A DNA stretch of 64,000 nucleotides from Brevinematales bacterium. GTDB taxonomy: Bacteria > Spirochaetota > Brevinematia > Brevinematales > GWF1-51-8. A program made the position numbers and the translations under genes. The stretch spans positions 1 to 64,000 of the forward strand of contig JAGVBZ010000043.1 in NCBI GenBank assembly GCA_020059465.1, read 5' to 3'. Positions 44,501 to 54,012 of the stretch are shown one piece after another. Below the pieces are notes generated by a model. It searched no databases, was not told the origin of the DNA, and was given only the letters and a program-made list of their open reading frames with translations. Numbering within the stretch: position 1 is the stretch's first letter; each line of letters begins with the position of its first letter.

Positions 44501-46259
44501 CACCAGTTCCTACGGCGGAATTGTAAATTACAGTCTCACGAGTAATATAATATATCTCAGGTATACCAATCTTCTGGATATCGGGCAGAGCGACAATATC
44601 AGTTTCGATTTTGTCAATCTGATAAATCAGGTGACCAACCTGAGAATAGAGATGGAAGCCGCGAACCTGACGAATAAACCGGTGTACTATAACTGCCCCG
44701 GTAATCTCGGCCCATACCTCATGCTCAGCGTCGACTATCCCCCTGTTGCAGCGGAAAGCTATTTCTACGGCGATAATAATCTCTATCTGATCGAAACAAA
44801 TGCGACGCTGATATTCCGTATCATGAACCGTTCGTCAGGATCGATACTTACTCAATCGATCATCGTGTTCGGCACAAACATGATGAATGTGTTTAAATCT
44901 ATAAAGATCGATACGGCAAACAGCATTGCGCAGAGCATTCTGTTCGACACGAATAATAACCGGATCATCATGACCTATAGCACTAATCCGGGCGCATCGA
45001 TGGAATTTACCGAATACGACGATGTGCGACTCACGTTTGATTACACGCTGAATAGCGTATTCATAATTCCGGTACATACTACCAATTCAATCAGGCTGGA
45101 AAGCGGGTCGAATACGAACATCATCGGTATTCAGACCGGCGGGAATGTCAGTTATATTGGGATAACCAATTCGGCATGGGGCGCCGTTAAGGGAAATGTA
45201 TATCCCTTCACGAAAGCGGTCAATGTTAAACTCTATTATTCCAATACATCGGTACTCGCTACCAATGACAGCGGTATCAATCTGGGCGCTATCAGCACGA
45301 TTGGGACAGGCCAATATATACTCAGCCGTATCCCGGCAGGGTCATATAATATGGAATTTTCACTTCCCGGCGTGTTCAAGAAAGAAACATATTCGATAAA
45401 CATAGCCGCGAACAAAATCACGAATATTTCGATTATTACGATGCGGAATGCAACTCTCAAGGCGGGAGAGGAAGCTCCCCTTCAGGAAGTGGTTTGTTAT
45501 ATGGCTACCAATACGCGCATCGTATTCCCGAAGGGCTCTGTGGGCAGCGAATTCTCGGTGGATATCAAGGTCATACTGTTGACCCCGCCGCAGAAGGCGA
45601 AGATTGACGAGAGCACATTGATAAAGCCGCCCCTCGGCAAAGACGGTATGTTCGGATACTTGTTCCAATTCTACGATAATAACGATAAACCGATCAAAGG
45701 ATCGCTGCTGCAGCTTGACGCGATCATGTATCTGGCGTTCGATCCTGTCACCAACCTCGGATGGGGCTGGCAGGTCGCCGATCTTGCGATATTCTATTGG
45801 GACGATAACGGCGATACCGACTATTCCGACTCCAAGTGGGTGAGGATAGGCGGTACGGTCGACAGTGTGAACGGTGTAGTCACCGCGAGAGTGGCGTATC
45901 TGCACGGGTTCTATGCGGTTATGGCAAAACTGGTCAACGAACAGGGTATAATACAGAACGTTGTGCTGAGGCCGAAGATTTTTACCCCATTCGGTCCGAA
46001 CGATTACTATACCACTGTGAGGATTTCGTTTGAATTCGATCAGGGGTACGACAGCTACGAGGTGAAAATATACGATCTCTTCGGGATGCAGGTACGAAGC
46101 TTCAAGCGTACTGCCGAGAGCGGGGTAAAGTTTACCCAAGGCGAGGTCGCGTGGGACGGCAAAGATAACGAGGGTTATCCGGTTAAGAGCGGCGTCTATA
46201 TCTATCAGGTGATAGTAGGCGGGCAGACTTATTCCGGCACCTTAGTGATCGTACGGTAG
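38508..46259 (+). CDS. giant secreted Ig-repeat surface protein 1
   Basis: A 2583-residue secreted protein. It has a signal peptide (1 to about 23), an N-terminal domain of about 310 residues ending ..AAYFDDFRIRS (a form seen in lectin-like or galactose-binding-like folds), then about 13 repeats of 150-190 residues. Each repeat has the plan Y(I/V).P...N.(F/L).Y.I.N.G.G.N.(I/L), IP, Y(T/S)N, D.I.F, N. These are Ig-like and rich in Asn and Thr. After them come a carboxypeptidase-regulatory-like domain (about 45180-45450), a domain resembling ZU5 (45450-45940) and a FlgD-Ig-type C-terminal domain (45960-46256) with WDGKDNEGYPVKSGVYIY. ATG 38508 follows GAGGAGGAG; upstream in-frame starts lie in the leader stem. 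Confidence 0.85.
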   Translation: MKVIKGLGFLALFLSIFYNGGYAYFYEDLFSASPGKWQLKYEYSRSLGYGLVGDGETVAINAGASGELRFTGNGYTAGFANELYGFQAKLTNLGPNSGYSASVHKPFGFEITRTYAWLDPHNDTSNPESGRMKCDMILWLVKNQMTDAIHFDDFLTIVEFSRPQLGTNDGMPSEPDVQPRSFWIPNESGTKEIKFDFVNAVDPTGKKGGNNLLDVMEWGYDDYWGKNTYNAGGTANANNLNNADIRFRLTTDGEYAYFYVNPAPAGNPTQVWNKYNGVAATYTNTYYLVAKLPISFTNLIIPMIGVGNNRPDSEQEAAYFDDFRIRSICSSITSYVSPATAAAGASIPLKLIITPNFAATGYASTDYAGIHELYVQLPAGSAYTNWANYTNKLQIFWTTNGGVYQTFTKQLGNVNPSVLNGASISIVSNNLLRIRFDAVGSSSADCRVFHPTILNGLSINTLNPEIMLVISNFTTPTQADSVGKTFVVYANNEKYADTTWAKNATTGKMKSYQKSGDGLLFKTVNSPLGVAYLRPGQIYEGSAGTFYYDVKALNTNNNANITSIQIKVPAGFTVNPASIDSERLAGSTGLSLISNGTIIKVDYTSEGIKLVAGTGIDTIKFNTTTTTNVPANTNMVVVKFPSYSYSTVQGVSFVTNNTNLAYPSQQLIVRKKPPDAQAYMQNGVPITGLPKNYIKNTAISNAYKYVVANKGLTGNNLLKLLIRIDTKITNIKSVASGLPATISSFSSNTYIYIKIDYKAQNTNILNGGGDVITFYGYDTVRSLTNLILMANFPAWADNGNGEGWVSVAEHSDTYKTYYYTPPAIAIAKINAPGGELTNDLVSHHIFNDRVTATNIQITIQNSGELGNNIYDALIYCPPQLTNIFGIAAFHPITKVSNAICTKYLTNGGTNVIRVQYTNILKAATNQIGDSSIVSFMAWDNVNSSNNYSFLIQVRNTTNYAKAKPYAEDSRQLTLNFIYSKPAADSYITVPLGYINSASDGTNVVYTIRNLGRVSNIIQTVYIHIPTNYIQNVTGIVSSLGGVPVFSGDKITLTYSGNMFAGGLSDNVSFFLNDKVDAGTAHIDIKASVQNQRMWSNTVKVTPTKTQTVDIIPPPTWYSYTLAPFVIYRADLGQTKTNVLCISVSNRGVGSNLLDRVWFQIPAQFIGKVLLISNAQLNGTSVSKPAAIKISNDYIRVDYDVDGQYVNAGTVDKTYIWLLVNTTNVFNTTWNMLAANNSTNADGSHNMTNGGLTLSLGGLTGSKILSQADTPHGYITPTEILTPAIKNNFSYYLKNGDYLTGRNIFGVKIAMVTPFTLISNCSGGDSYSTYYSNNSAVVEVGYSTGIAPNNAVLINFTAYDNWESGPNNVATEIYVNYKDGTGWHPTKTKTGAYSKSITFNNPIASGLAYIEPNTVSQDFPTNSFKIHIKNSGEVDNNILMMAVAIPPAITNLTSISSLVKGGTCYYKPGLLLVYYTNGVQRMNSAETDVVQFIGADNITNTEVAQAWTVYVDNTTNTNILLMQTAVALGGKSLALNIVKPDYNPFIYITASNSISQFDLNTVYSTFTTNFFYFEIWNQSGTGNRITFAKIKIPGIGTVLNTNWVSVTSMNKTIPAAVVSNGYIWLNYTSDKIFPGQYDKVLIKIRDTVLHSETSINWSADVAFDSTFNQYKPASQMAGKSLTINYKMPQPSVSVTKTPGEIYLNRPNLAISYNISNTGNGSNDLNEVKIFLPSIFRTGFSASKVSNSVATNITYSAGTGLITLFYNNLSPKSVDKIFLYVTNTASTYQWVTIESSAKNYINTNFTSGNKDLLVSSIPSFSVSPNDLDTTIDQQDFAFTVNNSVTAASLHIQKLVLQFPTQFTNFSIVGSGIAMSNYGTITSLTLDYQAMGESINVSDQDTIIIRLYDKYEIGNLTNLFKVWADNGQGYYPLSVSSGKSANVFFIMPEVFARTLSTPDYIELGKISNSMTITLDNLGSGSDRISFARIKLPSGMGSIANITSSYGGIVNYSLTSNIIYLRYTNLLDIGQSDNISFDFVNLINQVTNLRIEMEAANLTNKPVYYNCPGNLGPYLMLSVDYPPVAAESYFYGDNNLYLIETNATLIFRIMNRSSGSILTQSIIVFGTNMMNVFKSIKIDTANSIAQSILFDTNNNRIIMTYSTNPGASMEFTEYDDVRLTFDYTLNSVFIIPVHTTNSIRLESGSNTNIIGIQTGGNVSYIGITNSAWGAVKGNVYPFTKAVNVKLYYSNTSVLATNDSGINLGAISTIGTGQYILSRIPAGSYNMEFSLPGVFKKETYSINIAANKITNISIITMRNATLKAGEEAPLQEVVCYMATNTRIVFPKGSVGSEFSVDIKVILLTPPQKAKIDESTLIKPPLGKDGMFGYLFQFYDNNDKPIKGSLLQLDAIMYLAFDPVTNLGWGWQVADLAIFYWDDNGDTDYSDSKWVRIGGTVDSVNGVVTARVAYLHGFYAVMAKLVNEQGIIQNVVLRPKIFTPFGPNDYYTTVRISFEFDQGYDSYEVKIYDLFGMQVRSFKRTAESGVKFTQGEVAWDGKDNEGYPVKSGVYIYQVIVGGQTYSGTLVIVR

Positions 46260-46268
46260 GAGGGCTAT

Positions 46269-49200
46269 ATGAAATACATAAAAAAGACGCACAAACTCGG
46301 GAGAAACCCCATGAGCAGAATATATAGCTTAGTCCTGACTGCATCGTTAATTATTCTGACCGCTGTTTCAGGCTTCGGGAAGTCTATGTACTATTATGAG
46401 CCTTTTCCGGATTCGCCTACTGCGGTTGCTCACGGATGGGTATTCAACTTCCGCATGAGCCGCGATATGATCGTGTATGATTTGTTTCAGGATTGGGGCG
46501 GAGACGGTCAGTCCGCATTTGACAGGAACCATCCGGGTACTGTCAATGTAAACGCAGGCGTACTGAATATCTATGGAAAGCCGAACAACTCCGCTTTGAC
46601 ATGGAACAACTGGTATCTCGGCGACGGCGCGAAATGGGATCCTAAACTCTGTCCCGATATGGGAAGCCAGAAAGTGACCGCTTCGGCCGAACAGCCGTTC
46701 GGATATGTGATTATCCGCTATACGAACAGTATTGACCCGCGCGGAGATTCCGGGGAGTCCGGAGGATATGCGAACAGCGCCGCTCAAAAAGGATTGGTTA
46801 CCGCGTGGATGGCGCAGGAGAACGGCGCGGTCGATCCGTATGACACATGGGAAAACTTTGTATATTTTTACGATAAGGCAAACTGGAATGTAGCGAACAA
46901 TACATGGGGATACTATAAGGATTACGAGCATGATGTCGCGATTGCTACATTAACTGCTGATATTGATAATGTTACACCAGGAAATATTACTGGAAATTTC
47001 AGGAAGAATTTCGACGATAATAACCAGAATTATCAGAACTGCCTTGTAGCGCAATTTGACGGCGACGGGTATGTCAATCCTGTCACAACAGAGTTAGGTA
47101 TAAAAATGGTTCATGACGGCAGTTCTATCAAGATGTATGCCAATCCCGATCCGTTGGGTGATACGGCAAATATGTCGAACACGTGGATTCTTGTCGGGAG
47201 CGCAAATGTCGGATGGTATGATGACATTGTTAGTTTCTTCGGAATAGAATCCCCCTTCTTCCGTGAAGGAGAAGTTTGTACGGTTTATGATAATTTCTAT
47301 ATTCGTACGGTCGCGAGTAATCTCACGGCGTCGGTAACCCCGAAGAAAGCGGTCACGGGCGCGAGCGTTACGTTTACCGCAAGCCTGACTCCGCAGATAG
47401 GTTCGATGAACGACAGCGGAATAGGCGAAGTGTATATCAAGAAACCCGCCGGATACGGCGCATGGACGCCCGCAAACGTGACGGTTGTGCATCCCCAAGG
47501 CGGAGCGATGACCCGTCAGACCGCTGCCGCGTATAAGATCGGGGGACTTCCCGCGAATAACTTCTATGTCGAGGACAGAGGCGGATTGCTGTATATCCGT
47601 TTCGGTATGCTCGGTGGTGATGCGGCGAATAACGTGGTTACCAACGGAACGATCAATATTTCGTTCACTATCACTACTCCCGCAACCGGAGACCGTTTAG
47701 GCCAAAACTTCGAGTTATATGCCGATTGCAGCAAGCATGCGAGAACCGGGCAGGACGTCATTTTCGGCGGTACTATGAAATACGCGACTACCGGAATGAA
47801 AAAGGCATATGCGAGCGGTTTTGAGCAGCTTTTAGTCCGGACATATACTCAGCCAAAATTGAACTACGCTAAGGTGGAATACTCCCCGTCGCCGATTATT
47901 GTCGGTACCGAGGAATCGGCGTTTACGGTCAAACTGTCGTCCGAATTGGTTACGGGCGCTCCGGATATATCGCATATCCGAATCCAGATACCGTCCGGGT
48001 TTACTGTCAGTAATAACAGTCCCAGTAAAGTAAATATTCAGTCCATGGTGCTGAAGACGCCGTCCGGCGACCTGAGTTCGAATAACGCGTTCGTATCGGG
48101 CGGATATGTCTATGTGTATTATACAAACAGTCTGATCGGCGGTTTCCCCGGAGAAGACGGTTTCGACCGTATCACGTTCAACGTATACGGTACCCCGTCC
48201 ATCGGAGCGAAAAGCTCGTCTAATTTTACATGGCAGGTACAGGTGAACAGCAGTCTGTTTGTATCCGGTACGACATGGCAGAATGCGACCAATACGCCGT
48301 TGATGCAGGTTACGGTCGCTAAATCGAATGCGGTTGCGGCCGGATCGATAACACCGGACAAAGTGGCGATTTTCGCTCTTGTCGCAAGCAACGCCAACAG
48401 CTATACTTATACCATTAAAAATCAGGGTAAGGGCGATAGTTCTATCCTGAAAGCGAAAATTTCGGTTCCAGTTAACTTCACGAGTATCTCGGTTACCACA
48501 CCCAGCGCGAAAGGCGCGGCGGTTTCCTATACGAACAGCGAACGCATGATTTATATCAACTACGGGACGCCGTTATTGACCAACACCTCGGATACGATTC
48601 AGTTTACGATGACTCATACCAATACGAATGTGAACTCCCCGGCTGTGCTTGCGCCGTTTGTTCTCTATGCCGATAACGGCAACTTGTCGGGCTATGTGCT
48701 GCAAAGCCCCGAATTCGGGAAAACGTGGAGCGTGACTATCAAACCTCCGATACCTTCGGCGGCTAATTATATCACTCCGCCATGGGTTTACACTACTTCG
48801 ATTACCAATACGATCACCAACACCATTTTCAATACTTCGCCTCGCGGGGTAAAGATAAAATATGCTACGATGATGTTTGCGGCCGATAAATTCCCGACTA
48901 TTATCAATGTCACTACTACCTATATGAAGAATCCCGCCAACATTATCCAGACGAATTTTGACGGCACTAACTTTATTTACTTGAAGTTCTTTAACGATAC
49001 AAACGGGGGATTATTCTCCAAGTACGTGAACAACGATAAGGAGAACGTTATCGTAAAGTTTATCGATAGCGTCACTTACGCGACCTTTGCGACGAACAAG
49101 ATGCCCACAAATATCACCATACCGACTTATGTGTTCAAGTCGGACTATATAACCAATAACTCCGATTTTTATGATCTTGCGGAATTTGACCCTAACTACG

Positions 49201-52200
49201 GCGGAACGAACAGATTCTATTTCAAACTGCCTCTTGTCTCCGCAAAGTTTTCTATCTCTCCCCAGACTATTGCGTCCTCGTCGGTAACAAACGATATTAC
49301 GTATGTTCTGACGAATACCGGTCTGCCGGGGAATAGAATCCATTACTTCTATATTCCAATACCCGCAACGATCTCTACCAATGTCTTGCTGATCAATCCA
49401 AGCGTCGGCGTCGCTATACCCGAACCGGCGCAGAACCGTATAAAAATCGTCTTCAGTCCGGCGCTGGACGGCGGGCAGAAATGTGTGGTTACCTTTAAGA
49501 TGGTGGACATTGTCGGACAGGAAGACAAGCAGGCATATTTCTATCCGTCGGTACGGAACGATTATGAGTATATAACGCTCGGCAACCCGGATATCATTTC
49601 CGGGAAGAGCGGAAAGATCGATTTCCAGATACCGAAACCGAGCGGCGGCGGCGGCGGTTCTCCCAATGTAGTATTTGTGCAGAAATCCGAACCTGTCGGA
49701 AGTATTATTACTCAGCAGTTTACGCTGATTGTTACGAATACAGGCGTCGGGCAGGACCTTTTCCAGAAAGTGATGGTCAAGATGCCGCAACCGTTGAAGG
49801 GATTTGTCAAGTCGGTGTACAGCACGAGGCTTAATCTCTCCTCCACTAATTCGGCTTATTTCACGATTACATCCACAAACTTCCAGGTAAACTATATACC
49901 TACTGCAAAAGAAATTACAGTGGGAAAATCGGATACCCTGATTGTCACCGCTATGATATCCAATCTGACTATGCTGCCGACAAACGGTAAATGGGAATTT
50001 TTCGCGGACAACGGGTTCTACGATATCGGAAATCCCGGAAAGACGTTCTATGAACTGACTAATCTTGTGATCGGGAGCGCTTGGGTTTACGGTACGGAAC
50101 GTGTAAAAGTGACATTAACCGGGAATGACTTGACTACTATCAGAACAAACACGTTTACCTATGAAATCAAGAACGGTACGAACGGGAGTCTGTCGGTCAA
50201 TAAGGTGAGGATAAAAATCCCGAGTATCTATAGCGTCAATCCGAGTGATGTTTCTGTTACTCTGACTTCGGCCGATGTCACAGTAAGCGGCGGATATATC
50301 TGGCTGACCTATTCTTCGGGTATGCTCGACCAGAATAAGAAATCTCAGCTTACGATTAAGGCGGTTAAACCTTTATTGGCTGAACCGATGACCGTTAATT
50401 GGACAGCGGAGGTATATTATACCAATAATAATCAAGCTGTGCCGTGTCAGGTTAAGGGAAGCAGTATCCAATATATCAACGCGCCGAATGCGGACTTTTA
50501 TGCGCATGTCTCTCCTATTACTGTAGGAAAGGACTTGTCTTCGCTGAGTTACACTATAACCGTTACTAATATAGGTGCGTTGAGTAACAATATTTATAAA
50601 CTCAAAATTGTTCCGCCTACGACAAACGCGAATAACAAACTTGTTATTACAAATGTTACCGGAATATCGTCGACCTTAGCCAGTAAGAAATGGTACTCGA
50701 ACGACGGATGCATCTATATCGACTATGGAATTAGTAATAAGAATATCGGAGCGAAGGCGAAGGATGTTATCACGTTTACTGCATACGATAACCAGAATAA
50801 CGAAGGTTTTGTAGCAAACTGGAATGTGTACGCGATGAATTTAAAGACTACAAACGCGACATTCTTCTTAACAAAAGACCCGACCGTAATCGGTAAGAGT
50901 CTGCAGTTCAGAGTGATTGTTCCGGCTTATAATACTTCTTACTATGCATTTCCGAATCAGATTTCTACCGCGGAAGCCTCCAATACGATCAGCATCTATG
51001 TGAATAACACCGGTACGGGGACAAATAACGTCACCAGCGTCAAGTTATTCTTTGCGGCGCCCTTTACTAACTTCGGATTGCTTGCCACCAGTTTAAAGGG
51101 CAGCGCGCCTGTAGTCGGCTCAAATTTTGTTTTGGTAAACTATCCCACACCGATACCTCCGTCATCCAACGATGTGATTACCCTGAAGATTAGGGATAAT
51201 ATCACGTTCGGAAACGCATCTTCCTATATAACAGCAACTGTGAAGTACAACACCTCCGGCGGGCAGTATGTGCCGTCCTCGGTGAGTGTAGGAACGAACT
51301 TGATCAGTTTCCAGATGCCTGCGCCTGTGGTAGCGGCTGAAATGAGTCCGAACGACCTTTACAGCAGCCAGAATAGCGGTACCATTACATTCCGCTTTAT
51401 TAATAAGGCGACCGGGAGCAACAAGGCGCAGAAGGTCATTTTATACATACCCAGCCAGTTTACCAACGGGATGGGGCTGTCCAAGCTGACCGATGTAAAC
51501 GGAATGACGACAAATATTGCATATAGCGCCGGGAAATTCATCCTATCATATGCAAATTTCCCAGTAGGGTATACCAACGTACTGACGCTGAATGTCACGA
51601 ATTTCTCGACAAATCTGACCAGTTATATCTTCCAATCAGTCGCATCCAACGGCGTACTCGGGGCGTTTACTACGACAAACACGGATTCGAAATACCTCAA
51701 TATTGTAAAAGCTCCTTCGGCGGAATTAACCGCTGCCTCGATGATTGTATATTCGACGAGGCTGAATAACGTAGTATCGTTTACGATCGATAACAATTCC
51801 AGCGGAAACGAACCCGTGAAATTCGTGCGGATCGATATCCCGACAGTGTTTAACAATATCACATCGCCCTCCAGCGTCAAAGGTGTGATTGCGCAGCAGG
51901 CCGCATCGTATATCGTTATCGCTTATACGAATAGTGCAAACTTCCTAGCGAAGGGCCAGCAGGATACCGTATCTATGACTGTCTGGGACACAACGAATAT
52001 GGTGGAGATCAATCCGCTGACATATGCAGTGAAGGCCAATAACGGGTCCGGATACGGAGTCGTACGTGAAATGATAAATACTCTGAAGCAGAGTATGAAA
52101 ATCCCGTTGGCGGAAATCACGAATTATCAGATTTCCAGCTGGTTCCTGATCAATACAAGTCTGAAAATCGAAACGAATAATTTCATTTTCATACTGAGCA

Positions 52201-53984
52201 ATAAAAATGCCAACCAGAATCTGGTGTATTCAAACGTGATAATTCTGCCGAATGAGATTGGCTCGCATATTGTATCTTCGATCAACGCGACTCACCCCTC
52301 TGCGTCGGCAGTACAGTCCGGAACAAAAATCATTGTGACTTACGGCGGCGCGAACGGGTTCTTCCCCGGTGAGACGAATTTAATTTCGTTCCAATTCACG
52401 AATAATATATTTACCGCGAAGAACCTTCTGATGAAAATATATTCATACAACAAGAGTTCCTTCGGATCGGTGCAGAATAATGTCAACCTCAGCTTTAAAT
52501 CCCCGCAGGAACCTACCGAGGCATATGTATATAATAAGAAGATACTTTACAGCATCGACCATTTCAATGAAATAGTATACAAGGTAAAAAACGGTATGTA
52601 CGATATCGGGATACAGAAGATCAGGATTAATTTCAGTAATCAGTTGAAGATTACTAATATCTATTCCGATTATCATGGAACTTTCCTGCCGTTTACACAG
52701 ACGCCTTCGAATTTAACGATAAACTTCGCGGCTGTGGGACTGCTCCCGTCCAGACTGGACCCGTCGAAGGGTGAAACGACCCTCCGTATCTACGTGATCT
52801 ATACCAACAATTCGAGTTGGACGAATAATATGTCGGCGAAGGTACAGTACTCGGGTAACCTTGAGTGGGCGAGCACGCGCCCCGGTGCCGGGGAATGGGA
52901 TTATACTCCTGTTCTGCTGGCGGACTTCGGGCGAATTATCGGTTATGTTCTGCCCGGATCGGCAAACCCCACAGTGCGCCTGCTTATGCCCGGTACGACC
53001 AACACTCTCATGACGAATAAATTCGGGCAGACTATCACAGCCGCGGCGAACAGTTCGACAGGGTACTATGTGCTCGACTTTGTTCCGCCCGGGACATATA
53101 ATATCAGTTATAGCGGTGACCTCTATAAACCTTCGGTTCTTTCGAATATTACCGCTATAATCAATAAGATTACCAACGGGGTGAACTATAAGATGAAGAA
53201 GGATACTTTTAATCCTAATTCTACTATAGTGCAGCAGTCCCTGTGTCTGGACGATATGCAGAGCGTACTGATTGTCCCGCCCGGAATCATACGGAATTAT
53301 TTTGCCGTCGATATGTGGATTTCCAATATCGCCGCGCAGCAGAAGGAAAAGGTCGGAGGCGGGTATATTCAGACCCCCGCTGACAGGAATAATCTGCAGG
53401 TATTCTACCTCGATATCAGCGACCTGAAAGGCAATGACTTGATGCAGCAGGAAATATGGGGTAATCTTACTCTGAAGCTGTTCTATAATGAGACAAATAT
53501 CGCCGCGCAGGGATGGAGCGAAAACTCGCTGGCTATCTATTATTGGCGCGAAATGACCGGAGAATGGATGCGGATCGGCGGTAAGGTGAATGCGTTGGAG
53601 AACTCTATTTCCGCACAGGTAAGTTATATCCATCAGTATTACGCGATATTCGGCGAGACGGGTATCAAAGAAATAGCTCCGGGATTTGTCAATGTGACGG
53701 TGGATCCCAAAATATTTACTCCATTGAGCACGGATAAGAGTTTTAAAAACCTTAAACTTTCCGTCGGTTTCGCGAGCGAGGTCAGCAAATATGAAATTAA
53801 GATATACACGCTCTACGGCGAACTGGTACGAAGTTTTGTGTTTGAGGGCGGCGGATATACCCAAGCTGAAGTATTCTGGGATGGAAACGATAACGAGGGT
53901 TATCCGGTTAAGGGCGGTGTGTTTATCTATCGTGTAATCGCTGACGCTAATACGTACAGCGGAACGATTGTGATAGCGCGGTAA
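46269..53984 (+). CDS. giant secreted Ig-repeat surface protein 2
   Basis: A 2571-residue paralogue in plan of the protein before it, 9 nt downstream. A longer N-terminus precedes the signal (MSRIYSLVLTASLIILT...). The N-terminal domain (46386-47310) ends ..TVYDNFYIRT. About 13 Ig-like repeats follow, one boundary of which is a poly-Gly linker (about 49641-49662). Then come a carboxypeptidase-regulatory-like domain (about 52930-53200) and the same FlgD-Ig-like end (53690-53981; WDGNDNEGYPVKGGVFIY, YSGTIVIAR). Sequence identity with protein 1 is low in the repeats but high at the C-terminus, so the end is under constraint. Start ATG 46269 follows AGGAGGG. An adhesin or surface-fibre role is inferred. 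Confidence 0.85.
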   Translation: MKYIKKTHKLGRNPMSRIYSLVLTASLIILTAVSGFGKSMYYYEPFPDSPTAVAHGWVFNFRMSRDMIVYDLFQDWGGDGQSAFDRNHPGTVNVNAGVLNIYGKPNNSALTWNNWYLGDGAKWDPKLCPDMGSQKVTASAEQPFGYVIIRYTNSIDPRGDSGESGGYANSAAQKGLVTAWMAQENGAVDPYDTWENFVYFYDKANWNVANNTWGYYKDYEHDVAIATLTADIDNVTPGNITGNFRKNFDDNNQNYQNCLVAQFDGDGYVNPVTTELGIKMVHDGSSIKMYANPDPLGDTANMSNTWILVGSANVGWYDDIVSFFGIESPFFREGEVCTVYDNFYIRTVASNLTASVTPKKAVTGASVTFTASLTPQIGSMNDSGIGEVYIKKPAGYGAWTPANVTVVHPQGGAMTRQTAAAYKIGGLPANNFYVEDRGGLLYIRFGMLGGDAANNVVTNGTINISFTITTPATGDRLGQNFELYADCSKHARTGQDVIFGGTMKYATTGMKKAYASGFEQLLVRTYTQPKLNYAKVEYSPSPIIVGTEESAFTVKLSSELVTGAPDISHIRIQIPSGFTVSNNSPSKVNIQSMVLKTPSGDLSSNNAFVSGGYVYVYYTNSLIGGFPGEDGFDRITFNVYGTPSIGAKSSSNFTWQVQVNSSLFVSGTTWQNATNTPLMQVTVAKSNAVAAGSITPDKVAIFALVASNANSYTYTIKNQGKGDSSILKAKISVPVNFTSISVTTPSAKGAAVSYTNSERMIYINYGTPLLTNTSDTIQFTMTHTNTNVNSPAVLAPFVLYADNGNLSGYVLQSPEFGKTWSVTIKPPIPSAANYITPPWVYTTSITNTITNTIFNTSPRGVKIKYATMMFAADKFPTIINVTTTYMKNPANIIQTNFDGTNFIYLKFFNDTNGGLFSKYVNNDKENVIVKFIDSVTYATFATNKMPTNITIPTYVFKSDYITNNSDFYDLAEFDPNYGGTNRFYFKLPLVSAKFSISPQTIASSSVTNDITYVLTNTGLPGNRIHYFYIPIPATISTNVLLINPSVGVAIPEPAQNRIKIVFSPALDGGQKCVVTFKMVDIVGQEDKQAYFYPSVRNDYEYITLGNPDIISGKSGKIDFQIPKPSGGGGGSPNVVFVQKSEPVGSIITQQFTLIVTNTGVGQDLFQKVMVKMPQPLKGFVKSVYSTRLNLSSTNSAYFTITSTNFQVNYIPTAKEITVGKSDTLIVTAMISNLTMLPTNGKWEFFADNGFYDIGNPGKTFYELTNLVIGSAWVYGTERVKVTLTGNDLTTIRTNTFTYEIKNGTNGSLSVNKVRIKIPSIYSVNPSDVSVTLTSADVTVSGGYIWLTYSSGMLDQNKKSQLTIKAVKPLLAEPMTVNWTAEVYYTNNNQAVPCQVKGSSIQYINAPNADFYAHVSPITVGKDLSSLSYTITVTNIGALSNNIYKLKIVPPTTNANNKLVITNVTGISSTLASKKWYSNDGCIYIDYGISNKNIGAKAKDVITFTAYDNQNNEGFVANWNVYAMNLKTTNATFFLTKDPTVIGKSLQFRVIVPAYNTSYYAFPNQISTAEASNTISIYVNNTGTGTNNVTSVKLFFAAPFTNFGLLATSLKGSAPVVGSNFVLVNYPTPIPPSSNDVITLKIRDNITFGNASSYITATVKYNTSGGQYVPSSVSVGTNLISFQMPAPVVAAEMSPNDLYSSQNSGTITFRFINKATGSNKAQKVILYIPSQFTNGMGLSKLTDVNGMTTNIAYSAGKFILSYANFPVGYTNVLTLNVTNFSTNLTSYIFQSVASNGVLGAFTTTNTDSKYLNIVKAPSAELTAASMIVYSTRLNNVVSFTIDNNSSGNEPVKFVRIDIPTVFNNITSPSSVKGVIAQQAASYIVIAYTNSANFLAKGQQDTVSMTVWDTTNMVEINPLTYAVKANNGSGYGVVREMINTLKQSMKIPLAEITNYQISSWFLINTSLKIETNNFIFILSNKNANQNLVYSNVIILPNEIGSHIVSSINATHPSASAVQSGTKIIVTYGGANGFFPGETNLISFQFTNNIFTAKNLLMKIYSYNKSSFGSVQNNVNLSFKSPQEPTEAYVYNKKILYSIDHFNEIVYKVKNGMYDIGIQKIRINFSNQLKITNIYSDYHGTFLPFTQTPSNLTINFAAVGLLPSRLDPSKGETTLRIYVIYTNNSSWTNNMSAKVQYSGNLEWASTRPGAGEWDYTPVLLADFGRIIGYVLPGSANPTVRLLMPGTTNTLMTNKFGQTITAAANSSTGYYVLDFVPPGTYNISYSGDLYKPSVLSNITAIINKITNGVNYKMKKDTFNPNSTIVQQSLCLDDMQSVLIVPPGIIRNYFAVDMWISNIAAQQKEKVGGGYIQTPADRNNLQVFYLDISDLKGNDLMQQEIWGNLTLKLFYNETNIAAQGWSENSLAIYYWREMTGEWMRIGGKVNALENSISAQVSYIHQYYAIFGETGIKEIAPGFVNVTVDPKIFTPLSTDKSFKNLKLSVGFASEVSKYEIKIYTLYGELVRSFVFEGGGYTQAEVFWDGNDNEGYPVKGGVFIYRVIADANTYSGTIVIAR

Positions 53985-54012
53985 TGGGTTGCTTGGAAAA
54001 AGGAGGAATAAG

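Noticed and set aside
52713-53864. 383-codon minus-strand frame opposite the end of giant protein 2
   Set aside because: Low-complexity translation, no start site, fully inside a clear gene.
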